NCBI RefSeq assembly: GCF_026914185.1 | Contig: NC_070572.1 | Coordinates: 3,968,001 to 4,032,000, forward strand | From: Puccinia triticina | Lineage: Eukaryota; Basidiomycota; Pucciniomycetes; Pucciniales; Pucciniaceae | Reading direction: 5' to 3' | Length of the DNA: 64,000 nucleotides | In this document: positions 44,149 through 61,069 of the stretch, piece after piece | Numbering within the stretch: the first letter of the stretch is position 1 | Layout: each line of letters opens with the position of its first letter | The notes under the pieces: generated by a model | Told to the model about the DNA's origin: nothing | Seen by the model: the letters and a program-made list of their open reading frames with translations, nothing else | The model's database searches: none | Made by a program: the position numbers and the translations under genes

Positions 44149-44214
44149 ACCCAACAACCAGAACCACCAAAGCGAACCGAACCGAACTTTTCAAATAGAA
44201 CATATACCAGCAAC

Positions 44215-45519
44215 ATGTCTCCTCCAGAAATCCTTTGGGCTCAACGAAGCAGCAGTGATGACGCTACTCGAAACATTATCTATCTGTGAGTCATCCTCAA
44301 CCCTACCGGCTCTGAATTCAAGTCCCAGTTCGTTAGCTGGATATCTGTATCCATATGTCATGCATGCTGTTAACGCTCGATTTCTGTTTTATATCTGCCC
44401 ACGAAAGTACTATCAACGCCCCCGATCTCCAGTCTGGTTACAGTCTTACGTTCCCAACCTCCTCGTCGCTTTCCTTCAAGGGAACTTCTGGAGGCCCGAA
44501 AGCCGCCAACCCAAAGTCGTTCGAAATTGACTCCCTCCAGCTCTTTGGAGAGATTGACTTGGAGGCCGACAGGAGAGAAAGACTCACCGGGAAAAGTCTG
44601 CAAGTCGTACTCACCAAGAAGGATTTGAAGGAAGAATACTGGCCTCGGTTCGTCGTCATCTTCTCCTCAGCCAAGCTAATCCCCCCATCTTTCCATTAAA
44701 CACAGATGACATGTGGTACTGAAATTACCGAGGCTTCGATCTTATTCCGTCCTGATCCAGGTTAACAAAAGACAAGCGAGTCAACTTCGTCAAGACAGAT
44801 TTCGCTCTTTGGGTTGATGAGGATGAACAAGATGGAGCTGCTGTCGACGAAGGCTTTGCCTCAACCGGAGCCCCCCCTGGTGCAGGTAAGAGGCCTCATG
44901 GGCACAGCCACAACACATCAATACTTCACTCCAACACCAAGCGATCAGAATACTGAAATGAGATGATTTATCTAAAATTCAGGAATGGATATGGAAGCCA
45001 TGATGGCACAAATGGGCGGTATGTCTCAACGGGGTCAGATTCTGTTTGACCCGATCTGTAAGCTGACTCGTATGCGAATCAGGTATGGGTGGTCTGGGCG
45101 GTATGGGTGGCATGCCCGGCATGGGTGGTATGGGCGGCATGCCTGGCATGGGTGGTATGGGCGGTATGCCGGGCATGCCCGGCATGGGTGGAATGCCAAC
45201 GCCAGGTGGAACGCGAGGATCAGGCGGCGACGGCGGCGGTACGTATATGTGCTGCTATTCGGTTAATACCCTCTCAAAACTTACATGATTCTCACTGGCT
45301 GCTGTCGCAGGTATGGATCTTGAGAAACTCATGGCCCAAATGAAAGCTGAACGTGGCGACGGGGCGGATGATGACAGCAAGAGCGACGATTCGACCAGCA
45401 GCGACGAGATGCCTACTCTAGATGTCAGTGAACTTTCAACTACTGACTTTTTCCTTGAAATGGATGTCTTTACTTACTTAGCCCGTCGGACGCTTTTCTA
45501 GGAACCTACTCCAAAATAA
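44215..45519 (+). CDS. SBA1: HSP90 co-chaperone p23/Sba1
   Basis: p23 binds the ATP-bound HSP90 dimer through a CS domain and slows ATP hydrolysis, stabilising client complexes in the cytosol. Seven exons give 252 aa: 44215-44285, 44408-44647, 44761-44885, 44983-45018, 45083-45238, 45311-45423 and 45502-45519 (759 nt). Family landmarks are WAQRSSSDDATRNIIYLTI at the N-terminus, KKDLKEEYWPRL ending at 105 (the p23 EYWPRL signature), FVKTDFALWVDEDEQD at 113-128, and an acidic C-terminal tail (DDDSKSDDSTSSDE). Between them lies a Gly/Met-rich segment (about residues 146-205, repeated GGMGGMPGM), as in yeast Sba1, split over two exons. The last exon encodes only six codons (EPTPK plus stop). Nothing appears broken. 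Confidence 0.92.
45085..45200. repeat. GGMPGM coding repeat in SBA1
   Basis: Tandem 'atgggtggtatgggcggcat' units (6-9 bp sub-repeats) encode the Gly/Met-rich linker of p23. Length variation between alleles would be expected. Confidence 0.8.
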
Positions 45520-46700
45520 GCCTCGGCCTCATTTGCCATGTAAAAAAATCAAGAGGCGGGGAGGGGGGCACGGCGGAACTCTTTTGATAGGATTGAAGTG
45601 GCTCTGTTTGCACAACGTCCTACCGACCCCACCTTTCAAGCCCTCCAAAGCATGCTCTTGTGCCACGTAAGAGCCAGGCCGATCCAGGGAAAATCTCCTT
45701 TCTCTTCCTCTGCTGTTTCTTTTGCATTCACCCATAAACCCAATATCCTTGAAATCAAAACTAGAAAATTCACCAACCGCCTTACCTTGCACTGGCGTAT
45801 CGTACCGCCAAAGCGAAGCCCCACCGCTCGAATTGGTTGAGAGGTATGATTGCTACATGCATTTTTCTACGTTCTGCATCACTTTTCTTCTCTCCTTCCT
45901 TAGCTAGGCCGAGCTGTACATACCGGGGCAGGATGGATGTTTTGGGCACACGCGCACTGCTAAAGTAACGCCACTCGGTGCACGCGGCATGCAAACCCAA
46001 CTACATATTCGCACCTCCACATCGCCGTGCCGAGCTCCCCTGGGGATCTGCAGCTGGCTGCAGAATTAACGGAACAAAGATGCCAATGAACAAGAATCAG
46101 GACGGGGTCGATAAAGAGTCTTAAAAGGTCGTGAGAATGTGAGGGATGGATGTATTGACGACCTTTTTGCAAGGCAGAGCCCTCTGGGTGGCTGTCGTTG
46201 TATTACATGTGATGATCACCCGGCGGCGGGTTCTGGAGCGAGGCGGGACAGTCTCCGCTGGAAACTGGGATCGATGTGTGGATGTCCCCTTGGCAGATGA
46301 GTGTAGATACATCTGAGCTTGACAGTGAAATCTGCTTCTCCACACCAACCGGCGAAGGCTCGGCCGGTGGTGATCGCAGCCAGGAAGGCTCTTGCAGCTG
46401 GATCAAGCACTGCTCCTGATCGCATGCATGGCACTGGCAGCGACAGCCTTGCCGTTTTTCGGCCCTCCCGCCTTCTGGCCGGTGTGCTTGTTCGAGCAGT
46501 CGGTCGATGGCGAGCTGTGGGGTGTGCTGTGGGCACAGCAGGCGATTCTGCCAAGAGTGTGCTGGCCGCCCTTGTCTGAGACTGCAGGCCATTTTATTTT
46601 TTTCTGATTTCTTAAGCGAAGTGCCTCCCGCACGACCACTGCTGCCCACTCCCCCATCACCCACATCCCCCACCCCTTCTGCACACACACGACTCCATCG
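45520..46700. other. Intergenic between SBA1 and ARO1
   Basis: About 1.2 kb with frames on both strands but no domain. Larger minus-strand frames at 46.2-46.77 kb run into the ARO1 start and are shadows of its high GC content. The last 90 bases are C-rich (cactcccccatcacccacat), a plausible core promoter of ARO1. Confidence 0.4.
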
Positions 46701-51989
<5,289 letters not shown>

Positions 51990-53067
51990 CTTCGCTCCAT
52001 CTCCTTGCTTCTTCTGTCTCTCTCTCTCTCTCTCTCTCTCTTGATGTTTCTTTTTCTTTTCTTGAAAAATAAAACAGCTCATATAGCAATAGATTTCTTT
52101 TATCTTCTTTCATCTGATTCTTGGTTATGCAGTCATTTTTTTCATGTTCGTTTTCTTTAGTCTCGTTACATGCAGCAAACCACTTATTGTTACGAATCCA
52201 TCCCCATGATTGACCGATAATTTTTGAATATAGCAACATAGAAGAAAAGCAGAGATGATAAGATAACTGATCTCCCAGTGGCATCCCGGTTGACCACTTG
52301 ACTGTGAGAAGTGTGCTACAATATACATTTGTCAGGTACGGCTCTCTCCATAAATTTTGATCCTGGTAACCTGCATTCAGCCCGGGATGGGGTTGAGCTT
52401 TTAAATAGCTACGGCTTTGTTTGATTGGGTTGTCGAGAAAGGAGGTGACAGCCGAGAGACCAGGGCGAGTGTGAGCGCCGTGAGCTGTGGCTCAATGTTT
52501 CTGCTGGCCATGTGCCATACGAGATCAAGTTGTATTTATTGACAGAGCGAACGGCTGATTGGCTTCATACATGAATTACTTGCTATTATTTATATTACAT
52601 GGGTCTAGAAAGTATTTAGGGTATGTGTGTCAGCAGGTTTGTTTTTTCAAGCAGATCATTCGTATCATCGTCACGTACATTATTGAAGATAAAAAGTATA
52701 CCGAATAAAGTTATTAAGAAGAAATCAGAGAAAAAGATGCTTAATGTTCTATCTAATTTGTTCTAATTCAAAAGAAAAGAAGGGAAGAGATAGTGCAAAA
52801 GAACGAAAGAAGAATGACGAATGGGCGGATAGGCAGATCAGATAAGAGAGAGAAAAAGAGTCCTCAGAGAAAAACAAACATAAGACGCCCGTGATCCCCT
52901 ATCAAGAAAAAAGGTGAGGAGAGAAAGACAGATAAATAGCCAAGATAATTTTTTCTTCGATTAAGAAAGAAATGAGGGGTACTCGATTAAAAAAAAAGGC
53001 TACGGCTATCCAAAAGGTTTAGTAAAAGGAAATGCAGAGAGAAGAAAGAGAGAGAGATATAAGAAGG
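51990..53067. other. 3' region of ARO1 and intergenic
   Basis: Contains a (TC)n microsatellite at about 52016-52041 soon after the ARO1 stop, then AT-rich sequence with A/G-rich stretches from 52.78 kb on. These are probably the 3' UTR of the minus-strand gene ending at 53068. No gene recognised. Confidence 0.45.
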
Positions 53068-54820
53068 TTAATGCTGAGCAGAATGTTCGCTCAAAGTGCG
53101 CATCCGACCGGAGATGTTACTGTGAGACGAATAGCGATGATTGGTGTCATGAGGTGCAGTAAGTTGACCGGAAGGGCCGAAGAGACCGAAAGTATCAGCT
53201 TGAGGCTTGGCGCGGGCACTGCCGACGGAGGTAGACCGGTTGAGATCGCCGGAAGGGTTGGCGTAGCGCCCACGACTGGTGCGACGAGCAGTGTCGAGCG
53301 AGCGACGACGGTGGACATCAGCGGAGCGCCAGCCGAGGCCGGCATGACCTGGGCCACGAGGACCCTGTGCGTCTTCAAACTCGACCGTCCCAGTGGGCTG
53401 ATTTCGGAGCCCAATGGTGTCCAGGGACCGGCGGAGACTTTCAACGCGTTGGGGGGTATGGTTCGAGATCTGGGCCATGGCTGGGCCGGCTTCGTGGCCC
53501 GATGGATTCAGAGCTCGGGTGGGCTCGACTACCGCCACCCGCTCCGCTGCCGTCGTCTTCATCGCATCCTTCTCCGGGTTCTGGAATCTCTCCCGTTGCC
53601 GTTCTTCCCGATGGGCCCGCACCGAATCCTCTGATCCCATCGCAATCATCGCACACACCGGATTCATCAACAGTCCATACACGAATCCGTACACCGCTTT
53701 GATCAACGGGGCTGTAAAGTTCCCGTTCCCGAGGTTCTCGTCCACCCAAATAGCTAAATAAAATAAAAAGCCGCAATTAAGGGTGAGTTGCATGATTTTA
53801 AGGTCGTGGGGAAGAAAACCGACTTACGGGTGACGATGGCAATAGAAATAGGCCAGATGAGGAAGAAGAATATAAGAGACAAGACGCTTCCTTTCCAAAT
53901 CGACCAACAGAGACGGGTAGTGAACTGAGAGCGAGAGAGTCTGGAGTCGAAGATATCGTTGACGTCGGAGCCGGAGAAGAAGTGCAAGCCACGCGAGAAT
54001 CCCTGGCCGTTATGGAACTGACGCCACAGCCGGCCGATTCGCGTCTGGGCCTCGTCTGGGGGCAGCCGCTTCGCGGCCCCCCACGATGTGTCCGGCCATG
54101 GGTACTGGAAGGCTGAGATCTTGTTCTTCCTTAGATCCACGTGCACCATCCCGGATGCTATGCAGAACGTCAACACGCCTTGGATGAATATCGTCACCGC
54201 CATGTCACCAGCAACCGTGTTATCTGAAGGAAATTGCCAGCATAACATCAGTATAAAGAGACGCGTTGTTTTTTTCTTGATGATTTAATTTGCATCGAAA
54301 CATACTCTTCAGAATCCATATTCTCACGTTCTTCGCGTTCAAGTACATGGCACAGCCTATCCCAAAATTGGCTGGCAAGAGGAGAGTTTCTGGTGAGCAA
54401 AGGTAAGATTAATGACAGAAATGCGTGAGTGCTTACCGGCGCCATCGAGTATAGCGGCCCCAATCATCTGGGGAAGGATGATGTATCTGTGTGATAGAAG
54501 AGGACAAATAAGATTAGGGTAAGCCGTGCTGGTTGATGGGGGTGAGAGGGCAAGACTGACAGTTTTTGACCGAGTGAGAGCGGGGGGATAGCCAGAGGAT
54601 GCAGTCCAGCGGGGCGGCCAGGATATGAGGAGGGGTCGGGGAGGGAGGCGGCAGGGGTCTGCTGGGCCTCGAGGTCGGCAGCAGATCTGGTGGCGAGTGG
54701 GAGCCCGGCGGCTGGGGTGTCCATGTCGCGTTCGGTTGAGGAGGGCGTCGTGGGGCCCAGAGTCTGAATCTCATCCGGGTCATCTTCTCGAACGTTATTT
54801 GAGCTCAGCGGTCGATCCAT
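53068..54820 (-). CDS. Four-TM membrane protein, tentatively DUF2456 family (485 aa)
   Basis: Five exons on the minus strand: 54820-54561, 54486-54437, 54371-54306, 54223-53828 and 53753-53068; lengths total 1458 nt with consistent phases. Residues 1-85 are polar and disordered. TM1 is at about 88-114 (IILPQMIGAAILDGAANFGI), TM2 about 128-150 (TVAGDMAVTIFIQGVLTFCI), then a soluble loop with LRKNKISAFQYPWPDTSWG. TM3 is at about 232-257 (SIWKGSVLSLIFFFLIWPIS) and TM4 about 274-297 (LIKAVYGFVYGLLMNPVCAM). A 190-aa cytosolic-looking tail rich in Arg/Ser follows. The 'LPQ..GA..DGAANFGI' and 'N..AGD...T..IQ' patterns recall the fungal DUF2456 membrane family, of unknown function; I assign this from memory of the pattern only. 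The TM2 region is 3' to two very short exons (50 and 66 nt). Confidence 0.75.
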
Positions 54821-55560
54821 CGAAGCTTGCGGGTCACTTGGGTATTCACGGCTGGTGGATGAGGATGCTAGTTCTGGTATTTATTTATGAAATATTTTCA
54901 TTTGTTGGGGTCTTTGTTTATCTTACTGGGGCTGGATGGGCGGTGGGTATTGTACTGTTGTGCACCACCAGACTCACTCCACCCCATTTAATTGAGACTA
55001 CGCGCGTTTGGACCGGTGGTCCAAGCACACCCCCCTTAGCTTAGCAACCAGCACAATGGTCTACCGTAACAGTCGTAGCTATGTGAGGTTGTCGATCGGG
55101 TCGGGCGTCCAGCGGGTCTCCCGAGCCCGAGCGAGCTTGGGTCCGTCTGATCTTCGGGCCAGCCCAATGGACATTGGCCGCTGCTGCACCTGCCAAAACA
55201 GAGCTTGTAAAAATAACTGAAAAGTGCATCCAAGTTTGAACTTAACCCTAGTCCCCCCTGCAAGCATAAAAACCATCAGATGATCAAAAACACCTCTGAA
55301 TTTGAGAAACCAATGGCACCATTAGCCTCCCTTCTCTGGTTTCCTAAGAGAAAATCATTAATCTGTTTGAAATCACTTATAAAAAATCTGGCTAAGGCCA
55401 ATCATCTGTCACAGAAATATAATATTGGTTGCAGAGAAACACTACTATCCCACCCATTTCACACCCCTCAGAGCCCCTGAGGAGACACCAAAAAACAGCT
55501 TTCTCAAAACACATGTAGAAACTGTAATAAAGCGGCCAAGTGCTATGAACATATTTTTTG
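54821..55560. other. Intergenic upstream of the membrane-protein gene
   Basis: Promoter side of the minus-strand gene, then sequence with short frames only. Around 55085-55175 a G/C-rich patch resembles decayed hAT subterminal sequence, but no ends are seen. Confidence 0.35.
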
Positions 55561-56454
55561 AAAAAAATAGGGACACCACCACCACAACCACATGGATACC
55601 ATCACCACATGGACACCTGTATGGTGGTCACACCAGCAAAAATCCCTCATAAGGATCCCCACCAGCAAATATCCCTCACATTTTACTATAAAAGGAAGAT
55701 ATTTTCCCTCCTCAGTTTTTGGCATGCCACTCAGGCAATCCTGACCAGAACACACATCTCACTCAGAGTTACAAGTCACATCCACAAAAAATCCAGTAGT
55801 GTGATCTCAATCAAGTTGCCCATCAACATCTTTCATGCCTCAGAGTATTTCTAAGCAGTCAAGTAGCAAGCATCACCCACTTGTGCTCTTAACAAGTCAA
55901 AGTGATCTTAACCAATTTTTCTCTTAACTGAAGGTTAAGGAAGAGGGCAAAGACACTTTGAATAGTTCACATATAACATCAGTTCTCTCAGAAGTCTTGT
56001 ATCAGTTTATCTCTGCTTTCATACCACAAATATATAAAGCCATATAAAACATATCTTACGTTAAGACTCATTTCCATAATCTGACTCAAGGCTACTGTAA
56101 AGCACTCTGACTCCATTTCCCATACAAAATCCACTTTCCGCTGAATTCAAGTTTGATCTAGGTCTGAGAAGAGACTGCTGCAAATAGTTTTCTCTATCAT
56201 TAGTTTGCCACAACAATAAATAAATTTGTTGTGATAGCTCTTGTGTAGTATCATAGAGGGGCAGGTCTTTCAAACCAACTGTAACAGTTGTAATAGCTCC
56301 TTACATCTTTGAAATATTATAACTGGTATTTCCCCCTCGCAGAACTGCCACCCATCCCAAAGGATTTCTCACAGTGCATTTAATGTTCCTGTGGGCTCCC
56401 CCAAGCTTCCCCAAGCACAGTCTGCGCGCCGGATGTCTGCAGCTGCGGTGGCAG

Positions 56455-56775
56455 GAGCCCCCACCTGGGTAAACTGGGGTGGTACCTGGATGGGCACCCG
56501 GGTGCCACACCCGGTTAGCCCGAAATAGAGGCACCCATACCCAGACACGGCACTCACAGGCGGGTGCAGCCGTTGCCCGGTACCGGCCGCTGGTGCGCAG
56601 CCACATTCTTTAACCAGGGAACTCTGGCAGGGCGGTTGCGCCGGCGGTACACCCGAGTGAGGTCAGTTTTTTACCCCCAAAGCAGGCACATGTTACCACA
56701 CCTGGTACCTCTGGGCTGGTGCGCTGGCGCACCAGGGGGTACCCTCCAGGCGGTACCAGGTACCACAAGGCCATC
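56455..56775. repeat. 'ggtacc'-rich element relic
   Basis: Many ggtacc/gggtaccc/cacccgggtg blocks end at ggccatctctaatcctc (56766). Similar sequence ending ggccatctctagtg occurs at 58.89-59.04 kb, and the same atctct terminus closes the hAT-like element at 60876. These look like members of one family at different stages of decay. Confidence 0.5.
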
Positions 56776-57298
56776 TCTAATCCTCACTGTACCAATTCTT
56801 GAGTATCAAAAATTCATCTATTATATTCTGTCTTTTGTGTTGCAAAGTTCAAGTTTCAACCCAGACACACTGGGATATGCCACATCTCAACTGTTGGCAG
56901 TTTCTAGAGTAAAAATAAACCCCACAAAAACCAGTGTCCAGGTACCCAGATACCCAAGGGTAATACCCGCCATCAGACTGGTCTGAAGTGACAGGTTGTT
57001 GAATTTCTGATGTTCTCTCTTACTTATCCCAAAAATCATGTTGTTCAGAATGAATTCCTCTTTGTATAGAATCAATCATTAGCATCAATAGTAAGTTAAA
57101 TAGTACAACCTTCTCACAACCTGTAGTCTTTGAACCTTGAGTAGTAGAGATTGTGTTAGTCAGTCTGACTTCATTTGTAGACTTGTGATATTATTCATAT
57201 TCATTTTGGTCTCTTATTCATTTATCTCAAAACCACAAGTCTGTTGCATGTACATAGTCTATTTATATCATAGCATTGTCATGCAAATCAAACATTGG

Positions 57299-57420
57299 TT
57301 CTCTTCCTTCTTTTTTCCACGCACCCAACTGAGCCGCATCCGGTGAGAAAAACCATCCTCACTGCCCTCATTCTCGAGCCATTGAGCTCAATCTTTTTTC
57401 ATCTCTTCTCTTCGCGGCGA
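57299..57420 (+). repeat. Dispersed repeat shared with 39680-39795
   Basis: Same order of blocks as at 39.7 kb (ggttctcttccttctttttt, gagccgcatccgg, cactgccctcattctc, catctcttctcttc). Non-coding; nature unknown. Confidence 0.5.
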
Positions 57421-57499
57421 CAATCAGCTCGAGTTTCAACACAGGTACCTTTGTACCTGCAGGAAATGCCACAAGACACGGCACAGCTTTAATCTATCC

Positions 57500-57720
57500 A
57501 ATGACCAGTCCTCCTGACTTCTACCCAATGAATGACTGGTCATCATGCTGGTGACCGGTGTGTTTATGTCCAGTTGTCCTATTCAATTACTGGTATTTGA
57601 TGATGCGTCATCCCATCAATGATGGGTCATTCTATCATTGACTGGTCACCCTATTTATGAGCAGTCAATCAATGAATGGTTGATTAATGACCAAATGACC
57701 GGTCATCCTATGCAGTTCAG
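57500..57720. repeat. 'atgactggtcat' palindrome cluster
   Basis: Repeated variants of atgaccagt, actggtcat and ccggtcat in both orientations over about 220 bp, a weak counterpart of the array at 28070-28830. Non-coding. Confidence 0.55.
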
Positions 57721-58240
57721 GATCCTGTTATTTTTTTGTGAAGCACCCAAGGGCATTTACTGATGGATAATTTAATGCTGAAATTTTCTGGACATAAATA
57801 ACTAGGGTTTGTGGGTGTAGATTGAGATCAAAGTTGAAATCTTGAGAAATTTCAGGCAGATGAGTATGTAGTTACAGAAAAATTCTGTCTTGATTTGGGG
57901 TCAAAACCGGCATGTGGTTATATGGCACAAAAGACTTGATTTTGGCCCAATAAAATCAAATTACCACTTACAAGATGTCCTGGGTAGTGAGTGCCAGCAG
58001 GTACATCCTGTAAAATAATTGGACCTAGATGAGGGATTAAAACTTGGCCAGGTGCAGCTTGCAGTTTAACTAAGCCTCTCCAGTCTCCAAGGAGGCACAA
58101 AGCATCTCCAAAGGAGAGGATTACATGTGAAAGTGGAGGTGTGGTCTGACAAGATCAAGATCTTCATGATATTTTGTTGTTTTTTTGACTTGCATATGGT
58201 ATCCATGTGGTTGTGGTGGTGTCCATGGAGCCTACACAAT

Positions 58241-58885
58241 TATGGAGGTGTACAAAGGTGGAGCCATGCTGTGGTACATGGGTGGAGCCAAACAACAGCA
58301 AGGTGTCCACAGGTGGAATCATGCCATGGGCAGAGCCAAACCACGCCACTACATACACTATAAATATTTACTTGAGTCTAATTCTATACTGTGTACTATC
58401 AAAATATCTCTACAGTATGTAATTATGCTTATGAACACAATATAATACTAGTAACTTTTGACTGAGTGCAGCTAACCTAGTAGTTCCAGTGAGTGACTAG
58501 GGTTTAAATGACCTGTAGAATTCAATTATGCAATAATAAATCTAGAAATATGTCTCCTTCTCAATAGTAAACTGTGACTTTATGTGATTTGATACTTGAA
58601 ACACATTTTGCACACCACAGCGTATGGATGTCTGCCTGCAAAACCCAGCCTGCCACCCAGAGCAACCCACCACCCACCACCAACCACCACCAGCCTACCT
58701 CCACCACACCAGCCAGCCCTGTTTATTCCACCCAAACGCAACTGAACCCAACTCAACTCCTTGCATGGGCCTTCAATGGTTCCCTCTCAACCTAACCTTC
58801 AACTGGAGAACAAACCTATTGAAAGCAGCGGCCAAACTGAGTGAGAACCGTAACTCAAAATCAGGAAATGCTTGAGCATCAACAG
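58241..58885. other. Intergenic
   Basis: No gene. A Pro/His/Thr-rich short frame at 58624-58875 arises from CCA/CAC-rich sequence and is not credible as a protein. Confidence 0.35.
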
Positions 58886-59037
58886 AAAGATGGGAGGTAC
58901 CCCTGGTACCCCCATGGGGTACCACCGGTACCCTGTCAGGCGGTGCCAGGTGCGGTACCAGGTCTCTGTTTTTTGGAAAAAACAACCAGGTACCCTGGTG
59001 CTGCAAGGGTACCCAGTTCCAATTGGGCCATCTCTAG
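58886..59037. mobile_element. Small ggtacc-type MITE
   Basis: aaagatgggaggtacccc at the left and gggtacccagttcc...ggccatctcta at the right form degenerate inverted ends. The interior repeats ggtacc. Related to 56455-56775 and to the ends of 60139-60876. Confidence 0.45.
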
Positions 59038-59147
59038 TGAGGATGATAAGCCTCCCAGATGCAGCTAATTAAAGGTTGTGCGGGAGAAAAGTGGGAAAGA
59101 ACTGATGGAGCTCAATTGCTGTGTACTAGAATGGTTTTTACAGATTA

Positions 59148-59190
59148 TGTACAGTGGATGCACCATCATTTTTGGCGCAGGGTAAGCACA
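59148..59190. repeat. Orphan Tc1-like terminus
   Basis: tacagtggatgcaccatcat followed by ttttggcgcagg parallels the left terminus of the Tc1-like element at 29963 (tacagtgggtcatctaatgttt then ttggca). No inverted partner is seen in the following 2 kb, so this is probably a truncated relative. Confidence 0.4.
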
Positions 59191-59717
59191 AGTGAAAACT
59201 AGGGTTCAACTTGGATTGCTATCACCTACCCACTAGCTCACCTTGCATCACTGCTCAACAATCAATGGGGCTAATACCACCATCAACTCATGAAGCCACC
59301 TTGGAACCCAGTTTATAGACGCTGTGATGACACTACCCACCATCAGATCAAATCTCAGGATCTCACAAATGGCTAGCAAGACAATAATCACTTTGTGAGT
59401 ATCACAAAGTAAAAAATAAAGGGTCTTGACTAATTGACTCCCAACAATGCAACTTCTGACTCCCAAAAGTTGATGACATCCATAGGACCATATCTGGACA
59501 TCTGCCCTGGGTCCACCAGAACAAAGATTGACCAGGGGCAATTTTTGGGAGTTGGAATTCAAATGCATGAATATTGTTTGGAAGTCAGAACACCAATTTT
59601 ACCAAAATTGGCAATAATAAATAAAAAATTATAACTTCTCACTGCGGCACCCAAAGCCCGCCAAAAATTTACAGTGGTGAATTTTATGAGCCGTTGCACA
59701 GGCTCCACAGCACAGGC
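59191..59717. other. Intergenic
   Basis: Frames up to 106 aa on the minus strand (59248-59568) without domain. Nothing else seen. Confidence 0.35.
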
Positions 59718-59934
59718 TGTTGAGTTGTCTGTTAGTCTGCTACCATGATGTATCACCACAGTATGGAGGGCTGTTGGATCAACCCATGAGCACTACCAAC
59801 CAACCACCCAGCTGGCAGCCACAAGCGCCTATAGCCTAGTTGGTAAAGGCAGCAATCTAGTAATACAGTAATTATGTGTCTCAGCATAGCTAAGGTCATG
59901 AGTTTGACTCTCACCAGAAACATCTTCATTTTAT
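59718..59934 (+). mobile_element. tRNA-derived SINE-like element, copy 2
   Basis: Same start (tgttgagttgtctgttagtc) and end (atcttcatttta) as copy 1 at 32225. The tRNA-like part (59825-59922) has a roughly 12-nt insertion in the anticodon region (taatacagtaat) and point changes in the B-box (agtttgactc), so the fold is damaged. Full length and in the same orientation. Confidence 0.8.
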
Positions 59935-60138
59935 CTGCATTTTATGAGCCCAGAACTACCTGAGCACTACTTGCTTACAATAGAGACTTGATGAAGTTGT
60001 GAATGTTTACTTGTAAGACCACGCAAACCCCTATAAGCCTACATCTAGATCACGGGTTCAATCATTACACTGATCATCTTTCCTGGGTCTCAATCCCACT
60101 CTCTCTTGGGGTCAATCCCCACTTCCTATCATGTAGCA
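59935..60138. other. Spacer between SINE copy 2 and hAT-like element
   Basis: Short single-copy-looking stretch that ends with the target duplication atgtagca (60131-60138). Confidence 0.35.
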
Positions 60139-60876
60139 ATAGAGATGGCAACTTTGCACCCATTGCGGGTACCTGCCCAGTCTGGCGGGTACTTGCCAAA
60201 GGATGCGGGTGTGGGTGTGGGTGTCTGAGATTCTGAAAAAAAGTCGGTGGGTACCCGGTTAATTAAATGCACACCCGTAGACACCCGCCGGATCCCTTCT
60301 GGTTGCCAAGTTTGTACAACCTTGGAAGCCAGAAAACTCCTCCCAGTCGCCAAGGTCATACAGCCTCTTTTAACAGGGGGGATTCCTTCCGGTGGCCAGG
60401 GCTGTATCTCGGCGACCAGAAGGAAATCCTCCTGGTCATGGAGGTTATACAGCCTTGGTGAGCAAGAGAAAGAGGCTATACAACCTTGGTGACTAGAATT
60501 AAACTCCTGGTTGCAGAGGCTACACAACATCTACAACCAGACGGCAATATCCTGGTTGCAGACACCATACAAACTCTGAAACCAGGCGGCAATATCCTGA
60601 TTGCAGAAGTTATACAACCTCTGTGACCAGAAGGAAATTCTCCTGGTTGAAGAGGTCATATTGCAACCAGAAGGGTTTCCTTCTGGTCGCCAAAGCCATA
60701 TGGCCTCTTTGACTGGAAGGGATTGCTTCCGGTCGCCAAGGCAGGGGCAGGTACCTGCGGATGTCCGCGCGGGTACACGCCCAGGCAGGCAGGTACCCGC
60801 CAACGAGTGCGGATGCGGATGCGGATTTCAGGAATTGGCCAAACAGACCAGCGGGTACCCCAAAAGTGCCATCTCT
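60139..60876. mobile_element. 738-bp non-autonomous hAT-like element
   Basis: Flanked by the perfect 8-bp duplication atgtagca (60131-60138 and 60877-60884). The ends agagatggcaactttg and (inverted right) agagatggcacttttg are short terminal repeats, with two extra bases (at) on the left. Subterminal gcgggtac blocks occur at both ends. The centre (60300-60730) has about eight tandem units of roughly 50 bp of the type 'ggtcgccaaggccatacagcct / ctggaagggattccttccgg'. No transposase. Confidence 0.8.
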
Positions 60877-60893
60877 ATGTAGCAAGGGGGGGG

Positions 60894-61069
60894 TGTTGAG
60901 TTGTCTGTTAGTCTGCTGCCATGATGTATCACCACAGTATGGAGGGCTGTTGGATCTAACCATGAGAACTACCAACCAACAAACCAGCTGGCAGCCACAA
61001 GCGTCTGTAGCCTAGTTGGTAAAGGCAGCACTCTAGTATGTGTCTCAGCATAGCTGAGGTTGTGAGTTT
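60894..61069 (+). mobile_element. tRNA-derived SINE-like element, copy 3 (3' truncated)
   Basis: Starts with the same tgttgagttgtctgttagtc and follows copy 1 closely through the A-box (61010-61020) and the variable-arm hairpin (ctcagcatagctgag). It then diverges at about 61069, inside the T arm. It begins 9 bp after the target duplication of the hAT-like element. Confidence 0.8.

Larger units (their letters stand above)
55561..58240. repeat. Pair of inverted blocks 2.6 kb apart, enclosing repeats
   Basis: ggacaccaccaccacaacca followed by catggataccat (55571-55602) is matched in inverted orientation at 58196-58224, with one 3-nt unit missing. TATA-like boxes follow on the inner or outer side (ctataaaagg at 55686, ctataaatat at 58358). 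Between them are a ggtacc/gggtacccgg-rich block (56.45-56.77 kb), the 39.68-kb-like repeat and the gaccggtcat-like repeat. It may be a composite of retro-element ends; termini are not defined. Confidence 0.4.
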
